Of a DNA stretch of 64,000 bases, positions 22,479 to 33,507 are shown piece by piece. The position numbers and the translations under genes were made by a program. The notes under the pieces are model-generated. The model was not told where the DNA came from and made no database searches. It saw only the letters and a list, made by a program, of their open reading frames with translations. Each line of letters begins with the position of its first letter. The stretch's first letter is position 1. This DNA is from Acephala macrosclerotiorum (Eukaryota; Ascomycota; Leotiomycetes; Helotiales; Mollisiaceae), in the NCBI GenBank assembly GCA_014904845.1, contig MU119228.1, positions 332,555 to 396,554 of the forward strand. Direction: 5' to 3'.

Positions 22479-23939
22479 GCTCATCTTGTCCGGGAGTTTT
22501 GACGGGAGGTATAGACTGTGGATATGGATGGGTACATAACTTGGTGGATTTGTAGATTCCAGTTCTTTTCTTCGATTCTTGTTGCGCGTATATCCCCTCT
22601 TTTCTATTACACTTCCGAGATGAGAAGACGGCCGAGTTTATGACTAAAAGACCAAAAGAATGATGGAGAAGAGTTAACGGCAGAAGCCATAGCAAGAGCT
22701 GCGTGGTGTCTTGCTGAGAGAATATCGGACGTTGATTATTGAGAATGAATGAGTAATTCCCCAGACAATACGATAGTACCGTATACGAATCGATTGTGAA
22801 TGTAAGATTTACCGTCCTGCGATTCTCCGTAGATTTTTAGTAGCGCCTTGCCAGCATCACCGACATGCGAAACCGCAACTCCTCCACCGTGAAGCGCTTT
22901 TAAGCCAGTAAGTACCCTCTTAGCCTATTTCGCATGATAAAATTATATGATACTTCCACATCTATATTGACTATTTCCACATTACGCCATGGATCCGAGT
23001 CGAAAATTTTTGTGTCCTCATCGATATCATGACAGAATATCTCCCTTTACCAGCGCAAAGTGGGCAAGAAGGTAGTGTTGAGACTTGAAGAAGGCACATC
23101 CATTGCAGTGAACTGGTGGTTGATGATATTCTCTTGAAAGACTTGCCCCAGATCTCGGGATCATAATGATGAACTCATGGAAAGGATGGTTACGATCTGG
23201 ACCAAATTTGGCACATTCCGAGTCGTTACATGATTGATATACTTACTTTTTCTTCTTGTACATTTACGATTCACTCTGACTCTCAAGGACACTTGCACGG
23301 AGTTTGGCATCGAGACCACGAAGAGCACTTTCCATTGCGCGGGTAACGACTCAAATCTCACCATGAAGGCATTGCTGATCATAGCTGCCCAGTCCTCGAA
23401 GGCTGAGGAGCTGGACTCGTTATAACAAGAGAGACATGGCTTCTTGGAGGCTATCGCGAGACAACCTCTACCACGCTGTTCCTACAAAGATGTTCGCTTA
23501 GACATCATAGAAGTTGAAGAGCTTCTAGCTCCACCACGTGCAGATCCTTCAGGCGATTGGTCGGAGAACTGCGATGGTGTGCTAAGCTTGCCGGAGGACA
23601 TCGAGGATGCTATGCTCTGCAGGTGAAAGGGAATTTCGCAAAACGCAGGGCTAAAAACCAAGAATGAACAGGACTAAATTGGTCGAGATCGTAAGAAGGA
23701 ATGGTGGGTCTACAACTTGTTTCGTGTATGACCAAGAAATCAAATAATACAGAAACTTGGGACTTCAATTCACCGATTCGAAGCCTCCTGACCTACCGCT
23801 ACACTGGACGATAACGCACAGAGGCCATGGGAAATTTTCCATACCGTAATTATACAAAATGACTGAATCATACAAGGTCGATTCGAGTCCACCCTTTCCT
23901 CACGCTCCGTGACATTCGTCTCAATTCCTTGAATTGAAC
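22479..23939. other. Gene-poor stretch with an unidentified coding-like piece
   Basis: Two adjacent plus-strand frames (23234-23425 and 23444-23626) read like protein: KDTCTEFGIETTKSTFHCAG, then DVRLDIIEVEELLAPPRADP and LSLPEDIEDAMLCR. They may be pieces of one broken gene. I do not recognise the family, and no splice model joins them convincingly. The remainder shows nothing. Confidence 0.35.
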
Positions 23940-24282
23940 TTATTTATTCGCCTTCTCCTGCCTCTCACAGCCAGCCGCCTGCCCTACAACCTGCTCAATC
24001 TTGCCACCAATCCCAGAAGCTGCAGGCTCGCCGCTGCGTTTTTGGTTCGCTGCTTTCATCTCTGAGATTCCTTCTTGGGTGTCTTTCCTGCCACTTTCCT
24101 GCCATTCTTTTGAGCCTGTTGCATTGCCGATCCGCGACCAATTTGTCAGCGAGCTTTCAATCCGAATTGTGAAGGAGTTAGGATGGGAAGGTTGGTATGC
24201 ATACAGTTTCCTCAACGTAGCCTTTGGCGTATTGAGCGTGGCCGCCGAGCATGGATGCTTGGTTCGCGTTTGGTGTGGACAT
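23940..24282 (-). CDS. CsbD-like small stress protein, intron acceptor in doubt
   Basis: Exon 1 (24205-24282) starts MSTPNANQASMLGGHAQYAKG and reaches VEET. The rest reads IGNATGSKEWQESGRKDTQ ... GIGGKIEQVVGQAAGCE and ends at 23940. Together (89 residues) this matches the short fungal CsbD-like family: small hydrophilic proteins tied to stress, with alternating Gly and charged residues. The donor GTATGC at 24204 is good. The expected acceptor directly before IGNATGS (24132-24133) reads GG, not AG. The next in-frame AG is at TGGCAG about 33 nt downstream and would delete 11 conserved residues. Either splicing is altered, the gene is dying, or one base is wrong. Family call is fair; expression of a normal product is uncertain. 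Confidence 0.6.
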
Positions 24283-25199
24283 GTTGGCTTTGCTGCGGAT
24301 TCGGGCATAGTTTGCTGTTGAAATGAAGGGTTTGAGGATATTCAACTTTGAGGGTTTGAGGCTCACTAAGGCGGTGATGTCATGGACGAGGCTGGAGACC
24401 AGTGAGGGGTTGATGTGGGGTACGGAGTTCCCTCGATTTAGACGTGCCTTTAAACAATAGACCTTTGCATATATATGAACTCAGAAATACATCTCAGATC
24501 CTCTTCAAAGCGTTTTATCAACACAATGGACGAACTACATTATATGTGCGCGATTTCAACTTTCTTGCCCCTGAAAATTTAGCGAGGGGTTCGTTTATAG
24601 TACCTAGCGCCCTTGACCGAGAATTCATCTTCAGCACAACAACTCTCTCAGCTCCTGCCTTCAATTGTGCTCTCGATATTAAATCATTCCAAGATTCATA
24701 TATCAGTTTCAATGGCAGCACTGGACAAGATGAACCAAGACACCTTTTCGATCTGAACCAATCAAGTCACTTACTCGATTCCTCCGTCTGCTTCGTCAGC
24801 ATACATAGCCTTCCCTTGGTCACAAGCGAGCAGACCAAGGAGCACTCCATCATAAAAGCCGACTAGTAGCATAGAATTTGCTACATTATAGATGAAATTC
24901 AGCCTTGTCGATCCTGACGACGCCTCTTCGTGATCATGAACGAGCAGACAAGTGGGCGATTTACCATACGATCTCACCAAATGCATGGGATTCTTGACAA
25001 CGCTCATTTGCTTATATTTTGGAGAATTGTTGTTATTTTTATTTTTATTTTGAGCAAGGGTTCGAAATTGTACAAGACAATGGCTTCCCACAGCTCTTTT
25101 ATCTGAAGATTGAAAGGTATGCTTCTGCTCTTTCTATCCTAAGCATGTTTGCATCGAATCTCTACTCCACATTTGAATCCTATCTCAGCCGACATTTGC
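24283..25199. other. Intergenic, no recognised gene
   Basis: Open frames on both strands (24444-24866 plus, 24771-25091 minus) lack family features, and the minus one has a low-complexity Asn/Lys run. They may be decayed sequence linked to the hydrolase remnant at right. Confidence 0.35.
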
Positions 25200-25299
25200 A
25201 CAACTCAGGATGATTTTATTTCGATCACTCGCGTTCATATCGTGGCCCTATTTTGTCTTGATTGCTAAAGCTTCCACAAGCTTGGTATGGAGGAACTGT

Positions 25300-25616
25300 T
25301 CAGAATCGAATCCTCCGCATCGGATGAAAATCTCTATTCCGAATACGATATTGATGGCCAATTCGAATCGTGATCCAGAATGCTCGTATGTTTGGGCGAA
25401 TAGTTTGAAGGACCAGATTGTTAATTCGGTGCTACTAACGAGGGATGGTGATGGGTATACTTCTTACCGCCGTTTGGGGAGACTGCGAAGGCGATTGACG
25501 CATATCTTGTTAATGGGACAGTCCCAGCGGATAGCACTGTTTTAAATAATTGGGGATTAGTACCTATAACTTCTATAATTTTAAGCATCAGACGTATTGT
25601 TTAGATTGCGAGCATT
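25300..25616 (+). pseudogene. Remnant of TAP-type alpha/beta-hydrolase C-terminus
   Basis: One frame reads NTILMANSNRDPECSYVWA then LLTRDGDGYTSY. After a shift near 25470 another frame gives FGETAKAIDAYLVNGTVPAD. This is the C-terminal TAP-like part of secreted fungal alpha/beta-hydrolases, where GDGHTS carries the catalytic His region (here GDGYTSY, His replaced) and the protein ends soon after NGTVP. No N-terminal part or catalytic Ser region is visible upstream, so this is a truncated and frameshifted relic. Confidence 0.55.
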
Positions 25617-25769
25617 AATAAGTATTTAGGTCGGTTTTCGCACGTGGGCATTGGAACTAAGCCCCGCGAAAGGGCCTCCAGGACATCAAAGTAACTAACC
25701 GTCCAACCGAAATCAGAACTAGGCTTCTCTTCTTGAAGTTGCGGCAATGAGATGTAACATACAACCAGT

Positions 25770-27527
25770 TTACTTCAATCGAAACTCTTGAGCTTCCAAT
25801 CCTTCCACCCCCGCAAATTTCTTAATCTCCCCCTTCATAAATCCATGCAAGTATGCCTCTCCAATAACCTCCCATGCCCTCTCTTCTCCTTTCAGCTCCC
25901 TAAGTACGAAGAGAACTCTAGCCCCTTGTAAGACGGCTACCAAATCTCCACTTTCCAACTCCAACGGCCCAATTCCCATAAACCCACTCGCTGTAACGAA
26001 GAATCGCCGATGCTCAATTGCCTCTATGCGCGCAATATGCCATTTCCACTTCCACTCATCACTGTCTCCTAGGTCAGTGATCCGACTAAACACACACGTC
26101 TGTCTGAATGCATCAGCGATTACCTGGCCCGTAAAATATAACGCCGAGCCATCGGCTGGAATTTCATCGCCAGGCTCAATGCTTGTCCCGTCGGCAAGCG
26201 CGCAGCTGCATTGCAGCGCAAGGTTATACCAATTCGACTGGAGCTTATTCCAGTCATGGCCGTAGGTGTGCGGGGTGCCGACATTCTCGATGATGTCAAC
26301 GGGGATCCCTTGAATGCGGAGGATATTTGAACCTTCTGCATCTCCAACTTCCCATTCGCGTTCGCTATACAAGGCCATTGATGCCTCGAGTTCAGAAGCA
26401 TAGTGGATATCGCCCCACTGGTCACGATTCCTTATTGGGTTGGTTGTTCGCGGAATGCTCCAGTCTGGTGCCCAGGAGGGAAGACCAGGTTGGTGTCGCT
26501 TGAACTGGCAGGCGGAGAGGACGTCGAGATTGGCCATTTTATTGATCAGATGTCGCGTGACATCTTTGTAGACCTCGACGAGAGATTTTGAGTAGTCTAG
26601 TTGTAGGTGGGGACCACTGGACGGAATAGGGTTGCCTTGTACATTATCCTTCGAGATGCCGACGAGAGCGAAGACTTTATCTCGAGGGTCGGTAGAGAGG
26701 GCTCGTCGACGGGTCTGTAGTGCCTCAAGTAACAACGGGGGATGGCCTAACGAGGTCTGTTTCTGGAATAAGGCCATATTGTACAGATGCTCGTACTTTC
26801 CCACAAATCTGTCGGTATCTGGATATATTGGTTCGTCCCGTTGAAACATACTCTCGTATCGATCAACCAAGAAGGCAACATGAAAAAAATATCTCCAAAG
26901 AACAGACTGTCTCCCACAATGAACAACCGCATTTGAGGCCACCACAATCTCTTGGAACGTCCAAGCCCGCGTCCACCATGGGCGACTGACCACATTTGCT
27001 AACGCGGCCCAAGCCTTCTCATGCCTCGGAAGCCGAAAGGAGTCTCGGATCAATTTTTCAGCATCAGCCACAGTCTCGGCCTTCTCAAGTCGATATCCAA
27101 ACCCCGCCACAAACTTCAGAGCCTTCTTACTATCTGCAGCCTCACCACCCAACCAGACCACGACTTTGGACGCGGCCTCATAGATCTGTCTCATTTTAGT
27201 GACCTGATGGTTCCTCTCCAAGATGTCATTTTGGTTGATACAGATCGCGTCGATCCATAGAGTCCGTTCTAAAGTATCATGACGGAGGTCTCGGAGAGCC
27301 GAATCGAGATTGACAGTCACTTTGAAACTGATGCAGCGGAGAAGAATGGTGTGGTTTTCGGCGGGCCCCCAAGTATATGAGAGCGCTTCGTAGGGAGGTG
27401 GATTGTCCAAGAATGCGTTGGAAAGATTGCAGACGAGTGTCGCAGATCTCTCCTGGGCAGGTTGGAGGCTGAGAAGACGGATTTGGTTGGTTGCCACGCT
27501 TAGTGGAGAATAGGTGTAACTCTCCAT
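25770..27527 (-). CDS. HET-domain protein (heterokaryon incompatibility)
   Basis: Single exon, 585 residues; the ATG at 27525-27527 is chosen because the longer open frame has only a GTG start. The HET domain opens with YEALSYTWGP (about 45-55) and contains LWIDAICINQNDILERNHQV followed by MRQIYEAASKVVVWLG (about 90-125), the three classic HET blocks. WWTRAWTFQEIVVA and DPRDKVFALVGIS follow as usual. HET proteins trigger programmed cell death when incompatible hyphae fuse and act as a TIR-like effector module; partners are unknown here. The C-terminus ends with GEAYLHGFMKGEIKKF, a common tail in this class. It looks intact, but it sits at the edge of decayed, AT-rich ground. Confidence 0.88.
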   Translation of the reverse strand: MESYTYSPLSVATNQIRLLSLQPAQERSATLVCNLSNAFLDNPPPYEALSYTWGPAENHTILLRCISFKVTVNLDSALRDLRHDTLERTLWIDAICINQNDILERNHQVTKMRQIYEAASKVVVWLGGEAADSKKALKFVAGFGYRLEKAETVADAEKLIRDSFRLPRHEKAWAALANVVSRPWWTRAWTFQEIVVASNAVVHCGRQSVLWRYFFHVAFLVDRYESMFQRDEPIYPDTDRFVGKYEHLYNMALFQKQTSLGHPPLLLEALQTRRRALSTDPRDKVFALVGISKDNVQGNPIPSSGPHLQLDYSKSLVEVYKDVTRHLINKMANLDVLSACQFKRHQPGLPSWAPDWSIPRTTNPIRNRDQWGDIHYASELEASMALYSEREWEVGDAEGSNILRIQGIPVDIIENVGTPHTYGHDWNKLQSNWYNLALQCSCALADGTSIEPGDEIPADGSALYFTGQVIADAFRQTCVFSRITDLGDSDEWKWKWHIARIEAIEHRRFFVTASGFMGIGPLELESGDLVAVLQGARVLFVLRELKGEERAWEVIGEAYLHGFMKGEIKKFAGVEGLEAQEFRLK

Positions 27528-28739
27528 AATAAATGTTGGAAGGGACGTAAATCGGTCAGAGTTTAGCAGCACTGGAGGAAATCAGCGAAACAATTAAAGA
27601 AATAGGCCGAATAAAATGGCGACTGCTCTGTCCCATGACCGCGGGGATAAATCACCTGAAAAGCGAGGCATGGCTTTCTGACTAATCACTGCCCGCGCTT
27701 ATAGTTTATTTAATAAATAAATCAAATTATATATTTTATTGTTATTATTAAAAAAATAAATATATATTTTAATTTTTAAGTATTATATTTTTAATAATAT
27801 CACATTCCTAATAATTGTGAGGTTGCATGACCGATCACGTGCGACTGCGCGAGGGGTTCAAAATTGGGGTCCCTAGCAATCCCTGTACTGTTGTTTGATT
27901 TTAACTAAGGATAGGGGTAACTATAACCGAGGAGTGGAAACATCCTCCCTTTCTCTCACCCACGGTCACCTGCTGCCCACCCTCCTACTTACCATATAAT
28001 ACCGATAGATCAGCCTCGCTCACCTTTTCCAAGCCGAAACAGATTCTATCCATGCTAAGATTGAAGTCTGACAACCTGCTGTTCATGAAGCTCCTATATT
28101 CCACTTCAATCTCTCCTTCGAAACCCATGCATGCCTGTCATTCTTAGCCTGATTCTAGATAATTCTTGCGCTACATGACTTCGTCGAAAGTGAAGCACAC
28201 AAACACATACTCCTACTGAAACTTTTCAAACTCCCTGTCAGTCCCTTGAACCTTCCGCCCAAATTTCTGTGCTCCTGCAAGCGGCAGCATGAGCTGCACA
28301 ACCGACAAAGACTCCTTTACTAATTGAAGCAAACCTTCCTCTTATAAATGCACGGTTATTGACAGGATAGACCTTTCCTTGTGGCAAGAAATATTCATCG
28401 AATTTAGTCACTCGAGCTCGTAGATCTTTGTGCCCTGAAGTATTTAGGCAACGTGGTATTCTTCCTATCTGAGCTTAACTTGACATTTTCTTCAACTCCA
28501 GGGTGCAGAGAAAGGTGGAAATCAGCTTGGAGAGCGAAAATTCAAGCAAAATGGAGAGTGATAAGGAGAATACGAAAATACCAAGATGAAACTCGAGGTG
28601 TATCTATGGGGTTTGACAATAGATCAACTTCGGTGCCTGGTTCGACAAGCTCGAGAATACATTGAATCACCAACTGTATCTCCAGCTCTTGAGTCAAGCA
28701 TGGAAGTTATCAAAATTCCTCTTTGAGTTCATGGACCTA
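27528..28739. other. Gene-free stretch with AT-rich island
   Basis: 27705-27805 is strongly AT-rich (RIP-like relic, no inverted ends found). The rest is ordinary in composition. Open frame 28453-28665 has no recognised features. Confidence 0.45.
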
Positions 28740-29222
28740 CAGTAACGCGTCAAGAGTCTGAGCCACTTAAGCGAAACGCGCCCAATACGCGTGAATCGCG
28801 ACTTGATTACTTTCAAAAAAAAACTATATTCTAGCTTATAAAATCTTATATCTCTTTAGTATAAGATACTTTCGAATATAGAAAATCTTTTTGTTTCTTC
28901 GAATTTTATTTTATAATAAATGTTCTCGAGTAATAATTATTTTAAAATGCTAAAGTGTGAGTTACTAGATTTTACACGTTAAATTGGCCGTTTTTCGGTT
29001 ATTTTAAACACTTTTTATTCGACCGCTCGGTATGCGAGCGCTATGCTCACGCCCTAAAAACCTAATTAGAGACAAGAAACAATTCTTTAAAGCCTATTTA
29101 ATAATGCAATTATTATGTCTACACACGCCGTGGCTCTAAAGATATCGGTCTTAGAAAAGGGGGTAAAATAGCTATTTTTGGTGGGGTTTTCGCTTATGGC
29201 TCAGACTCTTGACGTGGCACTG
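28740..29222. mobile_element. Tc1/mariner-like MITE, 483 bp
   Basis: Terminal inverted repeats: the left end CAGTAACGCGTCAAGAGTCT continues TGAGCCA; the right end, read on the minus strand, is CAGTGCCACGTCAAGAGTCT then GAGCCA. They match over about 35 bp with few differences. Each end is flanked by TA (28738-28739 and 29223-29224), the target duplication of Tc1/mariner elements, and CAGT is a usual terminus of that group. The interior is AT-rich and has no transposase, so it is non-autonomous. Confidence 0.75.
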
Positions 29223-30361
29223 TAGATGATGAGTATATAGAAGGTGAACCACGGACCTCTTCTTAACTCTTTCAGCTTTTAGATGCACTCCTTAATATTA
29301 CTCTTAATGCCATCATCCTGGGTGATGTAATACTGATTGCACCTTCAGAGAGCGCGGTTTCTGCCGAGCCAAACGCTCCCGAGCGCGACGATCCGGGGGA
29401 GCCGATGACAAAAAGCGCAGATAGAAATGTCAAGGATGAAGAGATCACGAAGACATCAGACATCTCTATAACGGCTGGCAATCACAAGCCTAATAATGCG
29501 TTTGAAGACAGCATCGCCGAGATACTAAACAGCCGAAGCAAGGACAAGAAAAAGAAAGTTGCGCCTCGTCAGATTCAGGAAGTAATACCAACGACAGCCT
29601 TGAGGGCTTATTGCCGAAGTATAACAAAGTCTCGGAAACTGGGAGGATGACTACCACTTCAATTCATCAACCCTTTACAAAGCCAGGTATCAAGATGTGA
29701 TCGAGACTCAATATCACATCATCGACTCCGCTTGTGAGATATCGTCCGATATCAAAATTTCGGTACTAATCGTCATCATCGACTTCATATATGACCGCCT
29801 TTGCAGCGAGAAGATTCCAGGACAGTTCCTTCCTCATCGGGAGGCTACTTACTTTACCTTGTTATATACTAAGTACGCATTAAAGCGAGCCGGTATGGTC
29901 CTAGCGGTCTCTTCGCTCATGACCTGAGTATGCTGATACAGATATAGATCCTAGCACATATGACAAGCGCGACTGATAGAATGGGTGAGATCGTTCAGAT
30001 AACATATAAAAGATGTGCGATGGAAGGGGGACCGTGGAAATACAGGAAAATGGTCACAAGAGGAGGTTTGTACTGCGAGATCTTAGCCAGAAAAGCTGTC
30101 TTGAGGAGATACCAATTTACAATGGCCTTCACGCAAGCTTGCTACCGACTTCACACAAGTCGACATATCCGAGCTCTTTCACAAATGTATGGTGCCACGC
30201 TTGCTGCATGTTATCCTCCGGAAGTTCAAAATATAACTTCGTTCTTACTGATGCATCTTATTCCAATCCAGCATGCGTGCCATCCTTCAATCTCTCCACC
30301 GTGTAGTAGAATCTGACGTGTTAGCAACCATCATTACCTCTAAGACTTGGGGCATGGAAAT
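29223..30361. other. Degraded coding-like region, family unknown
   Basis: A plus-strand frame open from about 29262 to 29650 (LLDALLNITLNAIILGDVIL ... SIAEILNSRSKDKKKKVAPRQ) has no ATG until 29405. Further frames (29697-29927, 29960-30316) are interrupted by stops. The composition suggests remains of one or more genes, but I recognise no domain. Confidence 0.35.
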
Positions 30362-30985
30362 TCACTTGTACCCCTTTTCCTTATATGCATAAACAGCAAC
30401 TTTGATCAAATGTGCTGCAGCACTCTTTCCCAAGCCGAATGTGATGATGTTAAGCTTTGTCATAACATTCAGCTTACTGCCTGTGTAGATGAAAGTTCTG
30501 CATGCGGAAGGAGGAAGCTCTCCGAAGGCTAGCACGATTTGCTGGGCCGCGGTAAGTACACCGGTAGCGTTGACATTGAAATCGTACTCTGTTTGCTCCA
30601 AAGAGGTTGATGCAAGTGGATCCCCGTCGTTGAGCAAGGTTAGAGATGCTCCTATGAAGATTGTTAGAATGAAACCCTCACTTTGTTTATTTTGAGTGTC
30701 GTACCGTTGTGAACCACGACGCTAGAGGTACCGATGGCCGTCTCGGTCTTGTTGAAGATTTTTGGGATAGTGTCTGGCTTTGAGAGATTGAGTTGAAGTT
30801 CGAGATGGCCACTTGCGTTAATGCTGTTTGTGAAAGTCCGAGACGCGAGTATGATTTTGTAGCCTTTAGCGTCGAATACTTTGGCTATACTGATGCCAAT
30901 TTTTGGACCTGCGCCGAGGATGAGAACAACTAGAGCCGCCGTGGTGAGTTCTCTTGGAGAAGAATTGATGCGAAGTAAGAAATAT
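30362..30985 (-). pseudogene. Short-chain dehydrogenase/reductase, truncated at both ends
   Basis: The Rossmann start VVLILGAGPKIGISIAKVF is followed by AKGYKIILASRTF and SVVVHNG. A good 53-nt intron (30652-30704, donor GTACGA, acceptor CATAG) joins this to GASLTLLNDGDPLAS, then YDFNVNATGVLTAAQQ, RTFIYTGSKLN and TFGLGKSAAAHL. This is an NAD(P)-dependent SDR of the fungal 'GAGPxIG' kind. Two faults appear: no ATG precedes the glycine motif, and a TGA follows EKGYK at 30362, removing the last third. The canonical Tyr-x-x-x-Lys is not clear. It is a decayed oxidoreductase gene. Confidence 0.7.
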
Positions 30986-31633
30986 TAAGCAAAACGGCAC
31001 CTGTGAAGGGAGACATATATATACCTCCCTGTACGCATTCAGCTCTCTAAGAACATTTGCGACCTTCTTGTGCTCTCTCCTTTTGATTTTGCCATGTTCT
31101 GATGATGATCTAGGACTCACATTTGCCATTTGTAGGATAATCTCCACGTGGTACTAGAGCTGGCAATGCTCTTGAGAAAAAGCGAAATTATTCAGAAGTT
31201 TCATCGAGATCATACCTCAAGCTTTGCCAGTTGTAAGCTAGTCTCCACTGGAGGCCGGCTGAGTACCTTCCGCGCCACACCGCCCAGTAGCTCGTAGACT
31301 GACTTTTTTCCAAGATCAGAATGTCAATATTTCTATATGTGCGGCATAGCCTCTGATTCTCGAACCTTGAGAACCTGTTCGCGTGTTTGCAGGGTCGCTT
31401 TGCATGCTTCGCTTAGCGAAAAGGGGTAACCTATCAGATTCTCTTCAAGTTCACCTCGATTATCTTGCAGCCTCTTCAAGAGTGGAGGTGGGCATTGCGG
31501 CTTGGCAAAAGACAAAAGAAATCATCGCACACCCCGCAATTGGTACCAAGCAAGCAGTGGCAGGACGCAATTTGGCGCCGAGGCCTAAATGATGCCCACA
31601 AGGTGGAGATAAGTACTCTGTCTTTCTTCTGAC
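30986..31633. other. Gap with a minus-strand relic of unknown family
   Basis: Minus-strand frames (30866-31147, 31333-31515) contain helical, charged text (LLKRLQDNRGELEENLIGYP, SEACKATLQTREQVLKVRE) broken by stops. It is perhaps the N-terminal part of a lost regulatory or STAND-type gene; not assigned. Confidence 0.3.
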
Positions 31634-31759
31634 GTGATAACATGGCTTCTTTTCATCTTCGAAAAGTCTTGCTCAAGAAGAATTGATGGGATGTTTTGCT
31701 CACACTTTATAGCTTACAATCTGCCCGCCCTGTCCCAAAGAAACCATGATCTCAAGCTC

Positions 31760-33011
31760 TCTATCGTGGTTTATTCTCCAGCTCGAAAGATCTTCAGTTG
31801 GTACTCGCCGGGCGACACCCCAGCAGAGCGAAAGCTTCTAATGAAGCTGGATATTTTACTTGTGGGATATACATTAGTTGTTCTCTGGGTTAAGTACATT
31901 GATCAGACGAACATCAGTAAGCAGAAGATCTCCAGACTTCATGTCTCTTCCCTCTGACAGAACAGGCAATACCTATGTTTCTGAACTTTCTGAGGACCTC
32001 AACTTCCATGGCAACCAACTAGTTCAATTTTAAACCATATTTGTGGTGGCAAATGTTGTTGGACTGATACATTTTGCGTATCTCTTTCTAAAGGTTCCTA
32101 TGTTCTGGCTCATTCCGGGACTTGAGTTTGGCTGAAGAATCTTCACACTTCTGCAATTCCAAGCCATGAGCTATCCTGAGATAATGGCATATCGATTCAT
32201 CATCGGACTTTTCGAAGCTCCCTACTGTGAGTCTTCTTCTATAGACATCTATAAGCGCGTAATGCTAATCTTCCTAAGATTCTACCGTTCACTTCGTTCT
32301 TGGCTCATGGTAGTAAGTGTTTTCCGAGTTCATTCTTCCTCATTCAAATTGATTCTGGATGCCTGAGACGTAGTTCGCGTCTCAAATATACTTCATCTTA
32401 TACTTCATCCCCCTCTTTCAGTCCCGTTTCTCCTGAAACCTGTCTTAAATAATACTAATTCCGAGATTTGCCTCAGTCGTAGCGATGAACTAGCTCGTCG
32501 AGGTAAAGTGTTTCAAGCAGCTATCAGCTTAGGAACTTTAACAGCAGGCCTTCTCTAATCAGCATCATCGAAGGGTCTGGATAGTATCAATAGCTTGTGA
32601 GGTTGGCACTGGAATTTCATTATCACCGCCATCTTCCCACTCGCTCTTGCCCCAATTGGGTACTTCATTTGGCCAGGAGCACCGGAAAAACCAAACATGG
32701 GAGTTATTTCCCAGGCTCAGCTAGCACTCGCAAAGTCCCGATTCAAGAAGGCCGGTGGACGAATTCACCCAATGCCATTCTCGCTTCCTCTCCTGAAGCA
32801 AATCTTCTCCCACAAGAAGGTCTATATCCTGGTAGCTTTTCTCACCATCGTATTCAGCTGCAGTTTCGCGAATGGTGCTTTCGTCCTCTAGGTCAAGTCC
32901 CTCAAGCGGTTCTCCATCCTGGGAATCAATAATCTCGGCACAATTCCTCCCGCGGTCGGCATGTTCTTCTGTCTGTTCATCAACTTCAGCGCCGACATGG
33001 CTATAGGGTGA
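31760..33011 (+). pseudogene. Major facilitator transporter (allantoate permease-like), many stops
   Basis: Reading forward: KIFSWYSPGDTPAERKLLMK, LDILLVGYTLVVLWVKYIDQTNIS, a probable intron (GTAAGC ... GACAG at about 31918-31966), then TYVSELSEDLNFHGNQLVQF stop, a membrane segment, stop, IMAYRFIIGLFEAPY, and later GWHWNFIITAIFPLALAPIG, APEKPNMGVIS and IPPAVGMFFCLFINFSADM. This is the order of a DAL5/allantoate-permease-type 12-helix transporter (anion:cation symporter group). At least four in-frame stops and a missing second half make it non-functional. It is divergent from the dehydrogenase pseudogene; the two may once have been neighbours in a small pathway. Confidence 0.75.
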
Positions 33012-33507
33012 ACGGTTGCGTTCATTTCACTGGCGACTCGATATCGAGAGGCGCTGAATCCTCGTTACCAGAGGTCGTAGAAGTTGGAAATGATAAGTCA
33101 GTCCAGGTTCAAACAAAACCAACCTGAAAGACAATATTCGGGCATTGGGGAAAGAAGTGAATACAAAGTCTAGTAGTGGTTGAAAGTAGAATAGACAAGA
33201 CAAGGGCTAGGGCTTCCGCACAACGCAACACATTTGGTAGGCCTCTCTCTTGTTCTCGCTGGTGTCATGGTCCAATTCCTAAGAGCTTTTTTGGGTGGAA
33301 GGGGGGAGGGGGGGAGGGGGGAGGCGGGGTTGAGGACTAAGGTTAAAGCATGCAAACCAGAAAAGAGTCGTCAAATAGGAGCGTTATCTCGATTATATAG
33401 CCAATCTGCTTCAAGCCCATTCTTATCATTATTTACATCCTTCCCCTTTTGCCCCACGTCTTTCAACCGATGCTCAAAATTCAAAACACCTAAACGAGCA
33501 GAATCAA
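33012..33507. other. Intergenic with G-quadruplex-prone tract
   Basis: No gene seen. Includes the run of G blocks at 33301-33330 and the 3' side of the bHLH gene at right. Confidence 0.5.
33301..33330 (+). repeat. G-quadruplex-prone tract
   Basis: Runs of 6, 7, 6, 2 and 4 G separated by single A or C bases. On the minus strand it lies about 180 bp past the bHLH stop codon, so the template for that transcript's 3' end is G-rich. Confidence 0.75.
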
